Assembly: GCF_024436175.1 (NCBI RefSeq) | Contig: NZ_JANFQP010000001.1 | Location: forward strand, 806,001-870,000 | Source: Kaistella montana | GTDB taxonomy: Bacteria; Bacteroidota; Bacteroidia; Flavobacteriales; Weeksellaceae | Direction: 5' to 3' | Length of the DNA: 64,000 nucleotides | Part shown: in pieces, positions 33,660 to 43,731 of the stretch | Numbering within the stretch: the first letter of the stretch is position 1 | Layout of the letters: each line of letters opens with the position of its first letter | Program-made: the position numbers and the translations under genes | Notes under the pieces: generated by a model | The model's database searches: none | What the model was told of the DNA's origin: nothing | Seen by the model: only the letters and a program-made list of their open reading frames with translations

Positions 33660-34706
33660 ATGACCTTTAACGCAATCGGATTAATGTCGGGAACAAGTCT
33701 TGACGGACTTGATATTTGTTGCGCAACATTCACCAAAGAAAATTCCCGTTGGAAATTCAAGATTCAACATGCGGAAACCCTTTCCTATTCTACAACCTGG
33801 GAAGATAAGCTTAGAAATTCCATTCATTTAAAACCTGAAGAACTTTTAGCTTTAAACTCCGAATACGGATTTTATTTGGGTGAAAAAGTGAAGGAATTTA
33901 TCAACAAACATTCCTTAAAAAACATCGATTTAATCGCTTCTCACGGTCACACGGTTTTTCATCAACCACAAAAAAAATTTACACTCCAAATTGGCGACGG
34001 AAGAGCAATTAAAATTTTAAATAAAATTCCTGTCGTTTATGATTTTCGAAGTCAAGATGTTTTGATGGGCGGAAACGGTGCTCCATTGGTTCCGATTGGT
34101 GATGAACTGCTTTTTTCTGAATTTGATGCGTGCTTAAATCTCGGTGGATTTTCGAATATTTCATTTAAAAAAGAAGGAAAACGAATCGCTTTCGATATTG
34201 GTTCTGTTAATATTGTTTTAAACAAATTTGCACAACTTCTTCACCAAAAATACGATGAAAGCGGAAATATCGCCAAAAAAGGAAACATCAATCAAGAAAT
34301 TTTATCATTATTAAATTCCATGGAATTTTACCAAAAAACGCCACCAAAATCTTTAGGAATTGAATGGGTGAATAAACATATTTTTCCAAAATTATCTAGC
34401 GAAACTCCCGAAAATGTTTTAGCAACTTTCACGGAACATGCTGCAGACCAAATTGCTAAAGTTTTCAATGATTTTAATTTAAAAAATGTACTATTTACGG
34501 GCGGCGGAACGTATAATACTTATTTATTGGAAAGCATAAAACGCAAAACCGAAACCGAAATCATTGTTCCTGAAAAAGGAATTATTGACTTCAAAGAGGC
34601 TTTAATCTTTGCATTGATGGGCGTTTTAAAACTCAATAATGAAATAAATGTGTTGAGTTCTGCCACAGGAAGTTCCGAAAATCATTCTTCCGGAATTGTC
34701 ATTTAA
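33660..34706 (+). CDS. anmK: Anhydro-N-acetylmuramic acid kinase
   Basis: This cytoplasmic kinase phosphorylates and opens 1,6-anhydroMurNAc released by cell-wall turnover. At 348 residues it is close to the usual 350-380. The N-terminal ATP-binding motif is IGLMSGTSLDGLDICC (residues 5-20); DLIASHGHTVFHQP, IGDGRAIK, NLGGFSNIS and FTGGGTYN are also diagnostic. It lies 29 bases behind lptC. No murQ-type etherase is in the window. Confidence 0.95.
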   Translation: MTFNAIGLMSGTSLDGLDICCATFTKENSRWKFKIQHAETLSYSTTWEDKLRNSIHLKPEELLALNSEYGFYLGEKVKEFINKHSLKNIDLIASHGHTVFHQPQKKFTLQIGDGRAIKILNKIPVVYDFRSQDVLMGGNGAPLVPIGDELLFSEFDACLNLGGFSNISFKKEGKRIAFDIGSVNIVLNKFAQLLHQKYDESGNIAKKGNINQEILSLLNSMEFYQKTPPKSLGIEWVNKHIFPKLSSETPENVLATFTEHAADQIAKVFNDFNLKNVLFTGGGTYNTYLLESIKRKTETEIIVPEKGIIDFKEALIFALMGVLKLNNEINVLSSATGSSENHSSGIVI

Positions 34707-34733
34707 CCAAATTATGTAATAAAATAAAAATTT

Positions 34734-36251
34734 ATGCAAATAGATATCAGAAAACTCTCCATTGAGGATTACGACGAATTGAAAGAGACCATGCTGAAAG
34801 CCTATCCCACGATGTCGGAAAGTATTTGGTCGAAAAAAAGTATCCAAAAACTATTGAAAATCTTCCGCGATGGTCAAATTTGCATTACTGTTGACGGAAA
34901 AATCGCTGCGGTCGCGCTTTCGCTAATCGTACAATATGAACTGTACGGAGACGATCATACTTATAAAGAAATTACAGGAAATTATACGTTCAACACGCAT
35001 TCCGACACGGGAAATGTGTTGTATGGAATTGAAGTTTTTGTCGATCCGGAATACCGAAAATTGCGTTTGGCGCGCCGACTTTATGATGTAAGAAAAGAAC
35101 TTTGCGAAACCCTGAATTTGAAATCGATCATGGTTGGTGGAAGAATTCCAAATTATCATCTTCACAGCGCTGAACTTTCGCCAAGAGCGTACATCCAAAA
35201 AGTGAGAAATAAGGAACTTTACGATCCGGTTTTAAGTTTTCAATTGGCAAATAATTTTCTACCAGTAAGAATTCTAAAAAATTATCTTCCAGAAGATTTA
35301 CATTCCGAGGAAAATGCCGTTTTGTTGCAATGGAACAACATTTATTACAGTAAAAAGCCCAATACGATGCAGGATTCCGTAATCCGACTTGGGTTGGTAC
35401 AATGGCAAATGCGACATTTCAAAACCATTGATGCGTTTTATGAGCAAGTTGAATTTTTCGTGAATGTAATGGCAGATTACAAATCGGATTTCATTTTGTT
35501 TCCGGAGCTTTTCAATACGCCTTTGCTTGCACCTTTTAACCATCTTTCGGAAAGAGAAAGTATGTTTAAATTGGCAGAACTTACCGAAGAAATTAAATTG
35601 AAACTTTCGGAATTTGCGATTGGTTACAACATTAATATCATCGCCGGAAGTATGCCGCTTGTGGATAATGGTGAACTTTACAACATCAGTTATTTGCTTC
35701 ATCGCGACGGAAAAATTGATGAACACCGAAAAATTCACATTACGCCGAACGAGAAAAAATATTACGGCATGAAAGGCGGAAACGAAATAAAAGTCATCGA
35801 TACCGATTGCGGAAAAGTTGGTTTGGTGATTTGTTATGATGTAGAATTCCCGGAACTGCCAAGGATTTTGGCAGATCAAGGGATGAAAATTCTCTTCGTT
35901 CCTTATCTTACCGATACGCAAAATGCATATACTCGCGTTCGTCATTGTGCGGCAGCGAGAGCCATTGAAAACGAATGTTATGTCGCGATCGCGGGTTGCG
36001 TAGGAAATTTGCCTGGTGTGAATAATATGGACATTCAATTTGGTCAAGCTGCGGTTTTCACACCTTCTGACTTTGCGTTTCCTTCGAATGCAATCAAAGG
36101 TGAAGCCACGCCAAATACCGAAACCACATTGATTGTGGATGTCGATTTGAATTTGTTGAAAGAACTTCATCATTACGGCGCTGTACGAACGATGAGCGAC
36201 CGAAGAAAAGATTTATACGACACAATCAATCTGAATTCCGAAACAGAATAA
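34734..36251 (+). CDS. Fused GNAT acetyltransferase and nitrilase-superfamily amidohydrolase
   Basis: This 505-residue fusion has an N-terminal GNAT domain (residues 1-190; GIEVFVDPEYRKLRLARRLYD carries the acetyl-CoA loop, in a degenerate form) and a C-terminal nitrilase domain (about 215-500). The catalytic triad of the latter is visible: Glu in FILFPELFNTPL, Lys in HRKIHITPNE and Cys in GLVICYDVEFPELPR. Such fusions are widespread, but substrates are unknown; omega-amidase-like or acyl-amide hydrolysis is plausible. It lies 27 bases behind anmK and ends at a strong bidirectional terminator. Confidence 0.9.
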   Translation: MQIDIRKLSIEDYDELKETMLKAYPTMSESIWSKKSIQKLLKIFRDGQICITVDGKIAAVALSLIVQYELYGDDHTYKEITGNYTFNTHSDTGNVLYGIEVFVDPEYRKLRLARRLYDVRKELCETLNLKSIMVGGRIPNYHLHSAELSPRAYIQKVRNKELYDPVLSFQLANNFLPVRILKNYLPEDLHSEENAVLLQWNNIYYSKKPNTMQDSVIRLGLVQWQMRHFKTIDAFYEQVEFFVNVMADYKSDFILFPELFNTPLLAPFNHLSERESMFKLAELTEEIKLKLSEFAIGYNINIIAGSMPLVDNGELYNISYLLHRDGKIDEHRKIHITPNEKKYYGMKGGNEIKVIDTDCGKVGLVICYDVEFPELPRILADQGMKILFVPYLTDTQNAYTRVRHCAAARAIENECYVAIAGCVGNLPGVNNMDIQFGQAAVFTPSDFAFPSNAIKGEATPNTETTLIVDVDLNLLKELHHYGAVRTMSDRRKDLYDTINLNSETE

Positions 36252-36253
36252 AA

Positions 36254-36287
36254 AAAATCCCGAAGTTATTAATTTCGGGATTTTTTA
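36254..36287. terminator. Bidirectional terminator
   Basis: AAAATCCCGAA and TTTCGGGATTTT pair around a short AT loop with A and T tracts on either side, serving the GNAT-nitrilase gene and the convergent TonB-dependent receptor gene. Confidence 0.85.
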
Positions 36288-36298
36288 TGTTTAAATTA

Positions 36299-38728
36299 TT
36301 AAAGTTTAAAATCAAGTTTTACATTGAAAAATCTACCTGTTAATCGAACCGGAACCGGATAATTGTAATTGGTAGAAACATCATTAATCCACTGATTTGC
36401 GACCGTATTGCTGATGTTAAATGCGTTGAAAATCTGAACTCCCAAAGTCAATTCTTTGAAATTCCCCCAAAAACCACCGTTTACTTTATTGTCTTTTTGA
36501 TCAATGAAAACTTTGGATAAACCGATGTCAACTCTTTTATAAGAAGGCAAAGTTCTTTGATATTGATAAGGCGCAGAAAAATCAGGTTTTCCATTTTCGT
36601 CTAAAGAAATTGGCGTTCCGGAAGGCAATCCGTTGGCGTAAGTTAAAGTTAGATTTACTCGCATCGAAGGGAATTTCGGCATGTAATCTTGATAAAACAT
36701 TGAAAAACGAAAACGCGGGTCGGTTGGTCTTGGAATGTATCCTTTTCCATCAATATTTTCGTAAACTCTTGCGTAACTCGCAGAAATCCAAGAATCAACT
36801 CCTGGAACAAACTCTCCGAATAATCTCGCATCCACTCCGTACGCGTAACCTTCGGAATTATTTTTCCCAGAATAACGAATTCTCACATTATCTAAATAGT
36901 ATGGAATTAAGTTATCCATTTTCTTATAATACGCTTCAGTAGTGAGTTTGAAAGGTCTATCAACCATTCGGAATTCAAAATCATTCGACAAAATAACCTG
37001 CATCGAACGTTGGGATTTAATCTCCGAATTGAAATTTCCGTCTAAATCTTTAATCTCTTTATAGAAAGGTGATTGATAATAAAATCCACCAGAAATTTTA
37101 AACAACATATCCATATCCCAATCTGGTTTTATGGCAAATTGTGCTCTCGGTGAAATTATGGTTTCATCATTGAAATCCCAGTGAGAAGCTCTCACACCTG
37201 CGTTGACGAAAATTCGGTTAGTTCCCCAATAGAATTTTTTCGAAAACTGCGCGTAACCGGAAAATCTTGTCGGCTGAATATGATTGGAACCTGCAATGAT
37301 GAAACGCAAACGCAAATCGGCTGCATTCAAAGTTCCCGGTGTTGTATAATCAATCGGAGTGCTGTATCCCAAAGAATCTACAAGTTGCCATTCGTTGGTA
37401 AGATCTTTCAAATCTTCTTTTTCAAATTTAACTCCGACTTCAAAATCGGTATTTACATCAGGAGAAAAACGAGATTTAAGTTGTGTTCCGTAGGTTTTCA
37501 CCAATAAATCGTTTCTCGCATGATCGATTTGTCCGCCCACATCGTACGAAGTTATAGGTTCGCCGGTAATCGGATCGAAAGTTTGCAATCGATACGCCGA
37601 AGAAATCGAATAATATTCTCTTTCGCGGTTTTGATAAGCAAAATTATCTAAAGTAAATGACCATTTTTTGTTGGGTTTAAAATTGATTGATGCCGTTCCC
37701 ATCATGTTTTTGTAGGCATCATCTTCTTTTCCGTCATAGAAAACAGTGAGTTTCAAGGGCGTTTGCAAACTTCCAAAATCTACTTCCTTTACTTTCGGAA
37801 CCATTTCGTAATCGTTTTTGCTAAAATATCCGATGAATGAAATATTCCATTTGTCATTAAATTTATAATTAATATTCGACTGAAAATCCATGTATTGCGG
37901 ATTAAAATCGGTATCTTCATTTAAAGTATTCAGAACCAAATTGGTATTTCTATAACGCCCGGAAAACAAAGCGGAAAGTTTCTTATTCTTGGAAGCAAAT
38001 CCTGTTGAAAGTCTTCCACCGATTAAACTCGCTTCTCCTGAAACTTCAAATTTTGTTGGTTGGCGATAATAAATATTCAATGCAGAAGACATTTTGTCTC
38101 CATATTTCGCCTCAAAACCACCCGCAGAAAAGTTAATCGCCTGAACCATATCCGGATTGATAATGCTCATTCCTTCTTGCAAAGAATTTCGGATCAAAAA
38201 CGGACGATAAATTTCAATATCATTAATGTAGATAAGGTTTTCATCATAGTTTCCACCTCTTACCATGTATTGCGAAGAAAGTTCGGTATTGGAATTCACG
38301 GAAGGCAAAGTCTTTAAAAGTCCTTCAACACCGCCGGAAAGCGATGAAACTTGTTGCGCTTCTTTCGCTGAAATTTCAATTGAAGTTAAATCCGTAATTT
38401 TTGGCTTCCCTTTTTTCTGAAAAACAACTTCCTGAATTTGCGATTCTCTTTCAGCTTTCACAAACAAAACATTGATGTTCTGAACTTTAGGATTTATTTT
38501 AATCGTTTTATTAAAACCTCTAAAACTTTGCTTTTCCACAGAAAGTGTTTGCTCCGAATTGGCAATTGGAATCTTCACAAAACCCATTTCATTGGTAATG
38601 AAATTCTGGTTATTATACGAAACATTGGCTTGTGAAACAGGAGTTCCGTTTTCGTCGAGAACCTTTAGACTTATTTGCGAAAATGCAAAAGCCGGCAACA
38701 GCGCAAGAAGTAAAAGAGTTTTTTTCAA
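36299..38728 (-). CDS. TonB-dependent receptor with carboxypeptidase-regulatory-like domain
   Basis: This 809-residue outer-membrane transporter has a signal peptide (MKKTLLLLALLPAFAFSQ), an Ig-like CarboxypepD_reg domain (about 20-85: LKVLDENGTPVSQANVSY), a plug domain (EISAKEAQQVSSLSGGVEGL, YMVRGGNYDENLIYINDIEI) and a C-terminal barrel ending VKLDFKL. No SusD partner is adjacent, so it is not a polysaccharide-locus SusC; small receptors of this size often take up metal chelates, vitamins or peptides, but the substrate cannot be inferred. It may be cotranscribed with kdsA upstream, with a 34-base gap. Confidence 0.93.
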   Translation of the reverse strand: MKKTLLLLALLPAFAFSQISLKVLDENGTPVSQANVSYNNQNFITNEMGFVKIPIANSEQTLSVEKQSFRGFNKTIKINPKVQNINVLFVKAERESQIQEVVFQKKGKPKITDLTSIEISAKEAQQVSSLSGGVEGLLKTLPSVNSNTELSSQYMVRGGNYDENLIYINDIEIYRPFLIRNSLQEGMSIINPDMVQAINFSAGGFEAKYGDKMSSALNIYYRQPTKFEVSGEASLIGGRLSTGFASKNKKLSALFSGRYRNTNLVLNTLNEDTDFNPQYMDFQSNINYKFNDKWNISFIGYFSKNDYEMVPKVKEVDFGSLQTPLKLTVFYDGKEDDAYKNMMGTASINFKPNKKWSFTLDNFAYQNREREYYSISSAYRLQTFDPITGEPITSYDVGGQIDHARNDLLVKTYGTQLKSRFSPDVNTDFEVGVKFEKEDLKDLTNEWQLVDSLGYSTPIDYTTPGTLNAADLRLRFIIAGSNHIQPTRFSGYAQFSKKFYWGTNRIFVNAGVRASHWDFNDETIISPRAQFAIKPDWDMDMLFKISGGFYYQSPFYKEIKDLDGNFNSEIKSQRSMQVILSNDFEFRMVDRPFKLTTEAYYKKMDNLIPYYLDNVRIRYSGKNNSEGYAYGVDARLFGEFVPGVDSWISASYARVYENIDGKGYIPRPTDPRFRFSMFYQDYMPKFPSMRVNLTLTYANGLPSGTPISLDENGKPDFSAPYQYQRTLPSYKRVDIGLSKVFIDQKDNKVNGGFWGNFKELTLGVQIFNAFNISNTVANQWINDVSTNYNYPVPVRLTGRFFNVKLDFKL

Positions 38729-38762
38729 TGCGAATGATTTAAGTTTTTTAAATAATAAAAAT

Positions 38763-39572
38763 TTATAGAATCGCTTCTCTCACTCTAGTTAATTTTTGAA
38801 GTAAATCTTCTAGTTTATCAAGTTGCAACATATTTGCGCCATCCGAAAGTGCAGTAGCTGGAGTTGGGTGTGTTTCGATGAAAAGTCCGTCTGCTCCTAC
38901 AGCAATTCCTGCTTTGGCGATGGTTTCGATCAGTTCCGGACGTCCACCAGTAACACCAGAATTTTGGTTAGGCTGCTGCAAAGAATGCGTCACATCTAAA
39001 ATTACCGGTGCATAATTTCTCATCGTTGGAATTCCGCGGAAGTCAACGACTAAATCGGTATATCCGAAAGAATTTCCTCTTTCGATAATCGCGGTTTTGT
39101 TGTTACCTGAATCAACCACTTTTTCCACAGCAAATTTCATGGATTCCGGAGAAAGAAACTGTCCTTTTTTCAGGGTAATACATTTTCCGGTTTTGGCTGC
39201 AGCCACCAACAAATCGGTTTGTCGAACCAAAAAAGCGGGAATTTGCAACACATCAACGTAATTTGCAGCTAAAGCAGCGTGTTCGTTTTCGTGAATATCG
39301 GTGGTGGTTGGAATATTGAAAGTCTCTCCTACTTTTTTCAGAATTTCCAAAGATTTTTCTTCACCAATCGTGGTAAAAGAATCTACTCGGCTTCGGTTAG
39401 CTTTCTTGAAACTTCCTTTAAAAATGTATGGAATTTCGAATTTATTAGTAAGTTCTACCACTTTTTCAGCAATTCTCAGCGCCATATCTTCGCCTTCGAT
39501 GATGCACGGACCAGCAATAAGGAAGAAATTTTTGGAATCTTTGTGGTGAATGTTTTCTAAGTATTGAATCAT
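38763..39572 (-). CDS. kdsA: 3-deoxy-8-phosphooctulonate synthase
   Basis: This enzyme condenses arabinose 5-phosphate with phosphoenolpyruvate to give KDO-8-phosphate for the lipopolysaccharide core. The 269 residues match the family. FLIAGPCIIEGEDMAL opens the barrel; FKGSFKKANRSRVDSF, TDIHE, QIPAFLVRQTDLL, KKGQFLSPE and DVTHSLQQPN carry PEP and sugar-phosphate ligands. The residue just before the catalytic GPC motif is Ala. It has its own TATTTTTG promoter element and a REP-like repeat lies upstream. Confidence 0.96.
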   Translation of the reverse strand: MIQYLENIHHKDSKNFFLIAGPCIIEGEDMALRIAEKVVELTNKFEIPYIFKGSFKKANRSRVDSFTTIGEEKSLEILKKVGETFNIPTTTDIHENEHAALAANYVDVLQIPAFLVRQTDLLVAAAKTGKCITLKKGQFLSPESMKFAVEKVVDSGNNKTAIIERGNSFGYTDLVVDFRGIPTMRNYAPVILDVTHSLQQPNQNSGVTGGRPELIETIAKAGIAVGADGLFIETHPTPATALSDGANMLQLDKLEDLLQKLTRVREAIL

Positions 39573-39608
39573 GAATGAATTTTTGAATGTTTAAAACAAA
39601 TTGAATTA

Positions 39609-39616
39609 CAAAAATA
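39609..39616 (-). promoter_or_regulatory. -7 element of the kdsA promoter
   Basis: On the minus strand TATTTTTG lies 36 bases before the kdsA start. No clear -33 TTG accompanies it. Confidence 0.45.
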
Positions 39617-39647
39617 CGGATTTTTTTGATGTACCTATTTTTAAGTT

Positions 39648-39711
39648 TTGGCTAAAGCCGATTGATAGAGTTTAATAAAAAAGGCGGGCTAAAGCCCGCT
39701 CCTATTGATCT
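39648..39711. repeat. Pair of REP-like palindromes with core GGCTAAAGCC
   Basis: GGCTAAAGCC (39650-39659) and GCGGGCTAAAGCCCGC (39684-39699) share the core and are flanked by inverted copies of CTATTGAT/ATTGATAG. Such paired, strongly folded units resemble REP/REPIN sequences that are mobilised by RAYT transposases. No RAYT gene is in the window. Confidence 0.55.
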
Positions 39712-39719
39712 TTGTAGAA

Positions 39720-40244
39720 TTAAAATTTCTTCACTATTTTTTCAATGGTATTCAAATTTCGGGAAGTAATTTGATCTTTCAACGATTTTTTTCCTAAAAT
39801 TTTACCGAAAGCAGAATCTAAGGTATTGCCTTTTGAAACTTGCCAGTAGAAAATATTTTCAACAATTTGTGCATTTTCATTTTCTGCTTTTTGCGAACGA
39901 TTAAATTCTTCCAAAAGAATTTTCTCAGAATTTTCAGTTCCGACAAAAGCGTAAATATGAGCATCATCCGATTTCTGAAACGGAGAATTTTCAAAAATAG
40001 CTTTCACTTCTTTTTCGGTTTTAATGAAAAGAAATGCTTCATAATTGAAATATTCCGACATGGCTTTTTCCAAAATAATTTTCAATTCAGAACTGAGTTT
40101 TTCAGAGGAAAAAAAAATGTTTCCAGACGCTAAAACCGAAGAAACTTCTTTCATTCCTGCATCGGAAAAAACTTTGCAAACATCCACCATTTTCATGAAA
40201 GTTCCGTTCACATTAACGCCACGAAGAAATGCACAAAACTTCAT
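39720..40244 (-). CDS. DUF1697 family protein
   Basis: This 174-residue protein starts MKFCAFLRGVNVNGTFMKMVD and continues CKVFSDAGMKEVSSVLASGN, the characteristic opening of DUF1697 (YouTube-like small cytoplasmic proteins with no established activity are not implied; the family simply lacks a known function). SGNIFFSSE and NLNTIEKIVKKF near the end are also typical; the NTIEK motif is conserved. It is 1 base downstream of the DUF2723 gene's stop codon (40246), so the pair is translated from one message. Confidence 0.85.
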   Translation of the reverse strand: MKFCAFLRGVNVNGTFMKMVDVCKVFSDAGMKEVSSVLASGNIFFSSEKLSSELKIILEKAMSEYFNYEAFLFIKTEKEVKAIFENSPFQKSDDAHIYAFVGTENSEKILLEEFNRSQKAENENAQIVENIFYWQVSKGNTLDSAFGKILGKKSLKDQITSRNLNTIEKIVKKF

Positions 40245-40245
40245 T

Positions 40246-43200
40246 TTACTGAGTTGCTTTCATGATGGCGTTTGTAATCTGACTTTCTTTTTCCTGAGAA
40301 AACGTAGAATCATAAGGATTCATCACATCGAAAAGATAAGTGTAGAAATGCGTAATTTTCTGTACTTTTTCAGCTTCTTTATACGCTTTTTCTTTGCCCA
40401 TTGCTTGCAAATTTTTCGTAAAATCATTGAAACGCTTATCAATTGGTTCGATGGATTTTACCAAATAATCGTATCCCTTATTTTTTTGACCGATTTTGTT
40501 GTAAGCATCCGAAACAGCTGCAATTACCAAAGAATATTCCATTGGTTTGGTACGCATTTGCTTCGCGACGAAACGTTGTTCATCTGCGGAAAGACTGCTG
40601 TAATAATCGTATTCCGTAAAGATTCCTTTCTTGAGTTCTTCGGCCAATTTCAAGCCTTTTTGCTCCTGTCCGGAAACGATATAACCGTAAACTATTGAAC
40701 TCAATGAACGTGGATCATCATATTTAGCCACCGGAATTTCTCTGGAAGCCAAATCTAAAACTTCAATTGCTTTTGCTTTTTGTCCGGAAAGCGCAAGCGC
40801 TTCTGCAGCGCGACTCGCGGAACTTCTGTAACTTACAATATTTTGGGTACAAGTTTCATCAAAATGAACGTTTAAATCTTTGAAATTTCCCCATTTGTAA
40901 TTTTTAACAATATTGTATAGGGAATTAGCATCTACTCTACCCATTTCACCGTCTTCACGCTCCGGAGTATGGATAGGAACCAAACGGTAACTGAAACCAT
41001 CATATTGCAAATAATCTCCCAAATAGAAAATATTTTCAGGATCATAAATTCCACCAGTGGAGAAATTAATTGGTCTTTTCCAATCGAAATTGGCAAGAAT
41101 ATCGAGCATCATCAAATTGTTTTTGAACATGCTATTGCTCTTATAATCGATGATGATTTGATCAACCGCTTGTGCGGCATCGTTAACATTCATAATTCCT
41201 GATTTCACCGCATTAGCTTTATTAACAGGTAAAATAAATTTAGAAACCGGAAGGAAATTGAATTTCTCGTATTTCTCTTCACCATAAAGCATTTTTAGGA
41301 TTTGATCTTTGTCATCAGATTTTGTTTTGATGAAGTTCATTGCTTCTTTTAAGGTCATTGAATCCTGGGTAAGAAACTTTCTGAAACCTGCGAAAGCAGT
41401 ATCAGGAGCTCCTTGATCCTTCAGATTTGCGAAAACATTTTCCCAATCATCTTTAGACATCAAATAGATCTGATCGTTGGTTCCGTCGCGGTAATCTTCA
41501 TGTTTCAATATGGAAGGAACCGGCATCGAATTATAGGTTCTTCTTTTCACTTGATCGATGTTCCAAGGTGTTGAAAGCAAGGTGAAATTTACTACTTTCA
41601 CGTCGTCTCGCAATCCGGAAGTTTCCTGCATTCCCCAAATTGGATAGGTGTCATTATCTCCATAAACAAAGAGAATGTCGTCTTTCGGTAGAGATTTTAA
41701 AGTAGAATATGCATAATCATAAGCGGTATATCTTTCGCTTCTGTCGTGTACGTTATAGTTCTGGAAGCCCATCATTAAAGGAATTCCCAAAAGAACAATT
41801 CCTGCAACGGTATTGACTGCATTCGATTTTATTTTTTCTTGAATAAACCAAAGAATCGCTGCGGCGCCAAGTCCGATCCAGATGGCAAAAGCGTAGAAAG
41901 ATCCTACCATCGCGTAATCTCTTTCACGAACTTCGAAAGGTTTTACTCCGGTATAAAAAACAATTCCAACGCTGGTTAAAATAAACAATGATAAAATCGC
42001 ATAAAACCTTCCGAAATCCTTATTGAGTTGGAAAAAGAATCCGATTAAACCAAGTAATAACGGTAAAAAGAAAAATGCAACCGTACTTTCATTTTTGAAT
42101 TTTGCGGGCATTTTTCTTTGGTCTCCCCATAACGCATTATCGATAAATGGAATTCCGGAAATCCAGTTTCCGCGGTTGTTTTCCATGTGTCCTTCAAGGT
42201 CGTTTTGTCTTCCCACGAAATTCCACATCAGGTATCTCACGAAATAATATCCGTTTTGGAAAGTGAAGAAATAATCTAAATTTTGGCTTAAAGAAGGTCT
42301 TTGAACATTAATTAAATTATAAGGTTTTACTGAAAGATAATCTTCTGCTTTGATGCTTCCTTCCTCATATTTTTTGCGCAAATCATCAAAAATCTTTTTA
42401 GCTTCAGGGCTATCTGCAACATCTTCATTTGCATAATTAAATGAGAAATCTGGCGCTCCGTACATTGAAATATAGTTCGCCATCACATCTTTATCTTCGC
42501 TGAACATTCTCGGCATAAAACTGATATGGTCAGTGCTGTAGAGATAGTTAAAACGCTCGCCTACTTTTCGGTAAGATCCGGTTTGGACATCTTTTTCATA
42601 CACATCGCCGGTTTTTTGGGTTTTATAACTTCCGTCTTCGTTTTTCTGAATTCCATTAGCATCCAAATAAGCGGTATAATTTTGACCATAAGAAGTTGGC
42701 CAATCACCATATTGTTCACGATTATAATAATCGAGCATTCCAATTGCGTTATCCGGATTATTAAGGTTCATTGGTGGATTAGCATTTGCACGAATCGGAA
42801 TCACCATCCAACAAGAGAAACCAATAATCATGAAAATCACAGAAAGCGCAATCGTTTGATAGATTTTTTTACTTGATTTTTTAGCATATTTTAAAGCAAA
42901 ATAACACATAGAAATCAAGATGATAAATGCGATAATCGTTCCTGAATGGAAAGGCAAACCGATACCATTGACAGCGAAAATTTCCATTTTCCCGAAAAGA
43001 GTCATAATCAATGGGAAAATTCCTTTAAAAACGATAGCTAAAATGATCAACGTAACCACATTTGCCCAAAGAAAACTTTTCCAAGTAAATTCGTAATTTC
43101 TGGCATAATAAATTAAACAAACTGCCGGAATCGCAAGCATTCCCATCATGTGAACCCCGATGGATAAACCAGTTACGAAGAATATTAAAATAATCCATCT

Positions 43201-43731
43201 TTCATTATCGGAATCGTGATATTCGTTTTCCCACTTGGTAATCAACCAAACAAGAAGTGCGATAAACATTGACGCCATCGAATATACTTCACCTTCAACC
43301 GCTGAAAACCAAAACGTATCTGAAAAAGTGAAACATAAAGCACCAATAGCACCTGCAAAAAGAATTGAAATTTCTTGGTGTGTAGTAATTTGATCGAAAT
43401 CTTTATTAAGAAGTCTTCTTACCAAATGAGTAATCGTCCAGAAGAGAAAAAGAATCGTAAATGCACTAAAAAGCGCAGACATTGCATTAATTACCACCGA
43501 ATAGTACTCCCCATTACCAAAGGCAAACATCGCTGCAACAGCGCCTATCAACTGGAAAAGCGCCGCACCCGGAGCGTGAGTAACTTCTAGTTTTACTGCA
43601 GAAGAAATATATTCTCCGCAATCCCAAAAACTGAAATTTGGTTCAATCGTTGACAAATAAGTAAAAAATGCAATAACGAAAATCACCCATCCTGTGAGGG
43701 TATTCCATTGTTTAAAAGACCAATTTTTCAT
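40246..43731 (-). CDS. DUF2723 membrane protein, GT117-type O-mannosyltransferase-like
   Basis: This 1161-residue protein has an N-terminal set of membrane helices (roughly residues 10-310 and 560-690) and a long C-terminal soluble part with helical repeats (TPR-like, after residue 1000: ALALSGQKAKAIEVLDLASREI). YLSTIEPNFSFWDCGEYISSAVKLEVTHAPGA is the DUF2723 signature; the acidic residues in it resemble the catalytic loop of GT-C glycosyltransferases. The family is linked to protein O-glycosylation in Bacteroidota. It is followed directly by DUF1697. Confidence 0.9.
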   Translation of the reverse strand: MKNWSFKQWNTLTGWVIFVIAFFTYLSTIEPNFSFWDCGEYISSAVKLEVTHAPGAALFQLIGAVAAMFAFGNGEYYSVVINAMSALFSAFTILFLFWTITHLVRRLLNKDFDQITTHQEISILFAGAIGALCFTFSDTFWFSAVEGEVYSMASMFIALLVWLITKWENEYHDSDNERWIILIFFVTGLSIGVHMMGMLAIPAVCLIYYARNYEFTWKSFLWANVVTLIILAIVFKGIFPLIMTLFGKMEIFAVNGIGLPFHSGTIIAFIILISMCYFALKYAKKSSKKIYQTIALSVIFMIIGFSCWMVIPIRANANPPMNLNNPDNAIGMLDYYNREQYGDWPTSYGQNYTAYLDANGIQKNEDGSYKTQKTGDVYEKDVQTGSYRKVGERFNYLYSTDHISFMPRMFSEDKDVMANYISMYGAPDFSFNYANEDVADSPEAKKIFDDLRKKYEEGSIKAEDYLSVKPYNLINVQRPSLSQNLDYFFTFQNGYYFVRYLMWNFVGRQNDLEGHMENNRGNWISGIPFIDNALWGDQRKMPAKFKNESTVAFFFLPLLLGLIGFFFQLNKDFGRFYAILSLFILTSVGIVFYTGVKPFEVRERDYAMVGSFYAFAIWIGLGAAAILWFIQEKIKSNAVNTVAGIVLLGIPLMMGFQNYNVHDRSERYTAYDYAYSTLKSLPKDDILFVYGDNDTYPIWGMQETSGLRDDVKVVNFTLLSTPWNIDQVKRRTYNSMPVPSILKHEDYRDGTNDQIYLMSKDDWENVFANLKDQGAPDTAFAGFRKFLTQDSMTLKEAMNFIKTKSDDKDQILKMLYGEEKYEKFNFLPVSKFILPVNKANAVKSGIMNVNDAAQAVDQIIIDYKSNSMFKNNLMMLDILANFDWKRPINFSTGGIYDPENIFYLGDYLQYDGFSYRLVPIHTPEREDGEMGRVDANSLYNIVKNYKWGNFKDLNVHFDETCTQNIVSYRSSASRAAEALALSGQKAKAIEVLDLASREIPVAKYDDPRSLSSIVYGYIVSGQEQKGLKLAEELKKGIFTEYDYYSSLSADEQRFVAKQMRTKPMEYSLVIAAVSDAYNKIGQKNKGYDYLVKSIEPIDKRFNDFTKNLQAMGKEKAYKEAEKVQKITHFYTYLFDVMNPYDSTFSQEKESQITNAIMKATQ

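Noticed and set aside
35298-36173. Long minus-strand ORF (291 codons) opposite the nitrilase half of the GNAT-nitrilase gene
   Set aside because: It mirrors a gene with clear catalytic motifs, has no family-like motifs and is best explained as a reading frame kept open by the codon use of the real gene.
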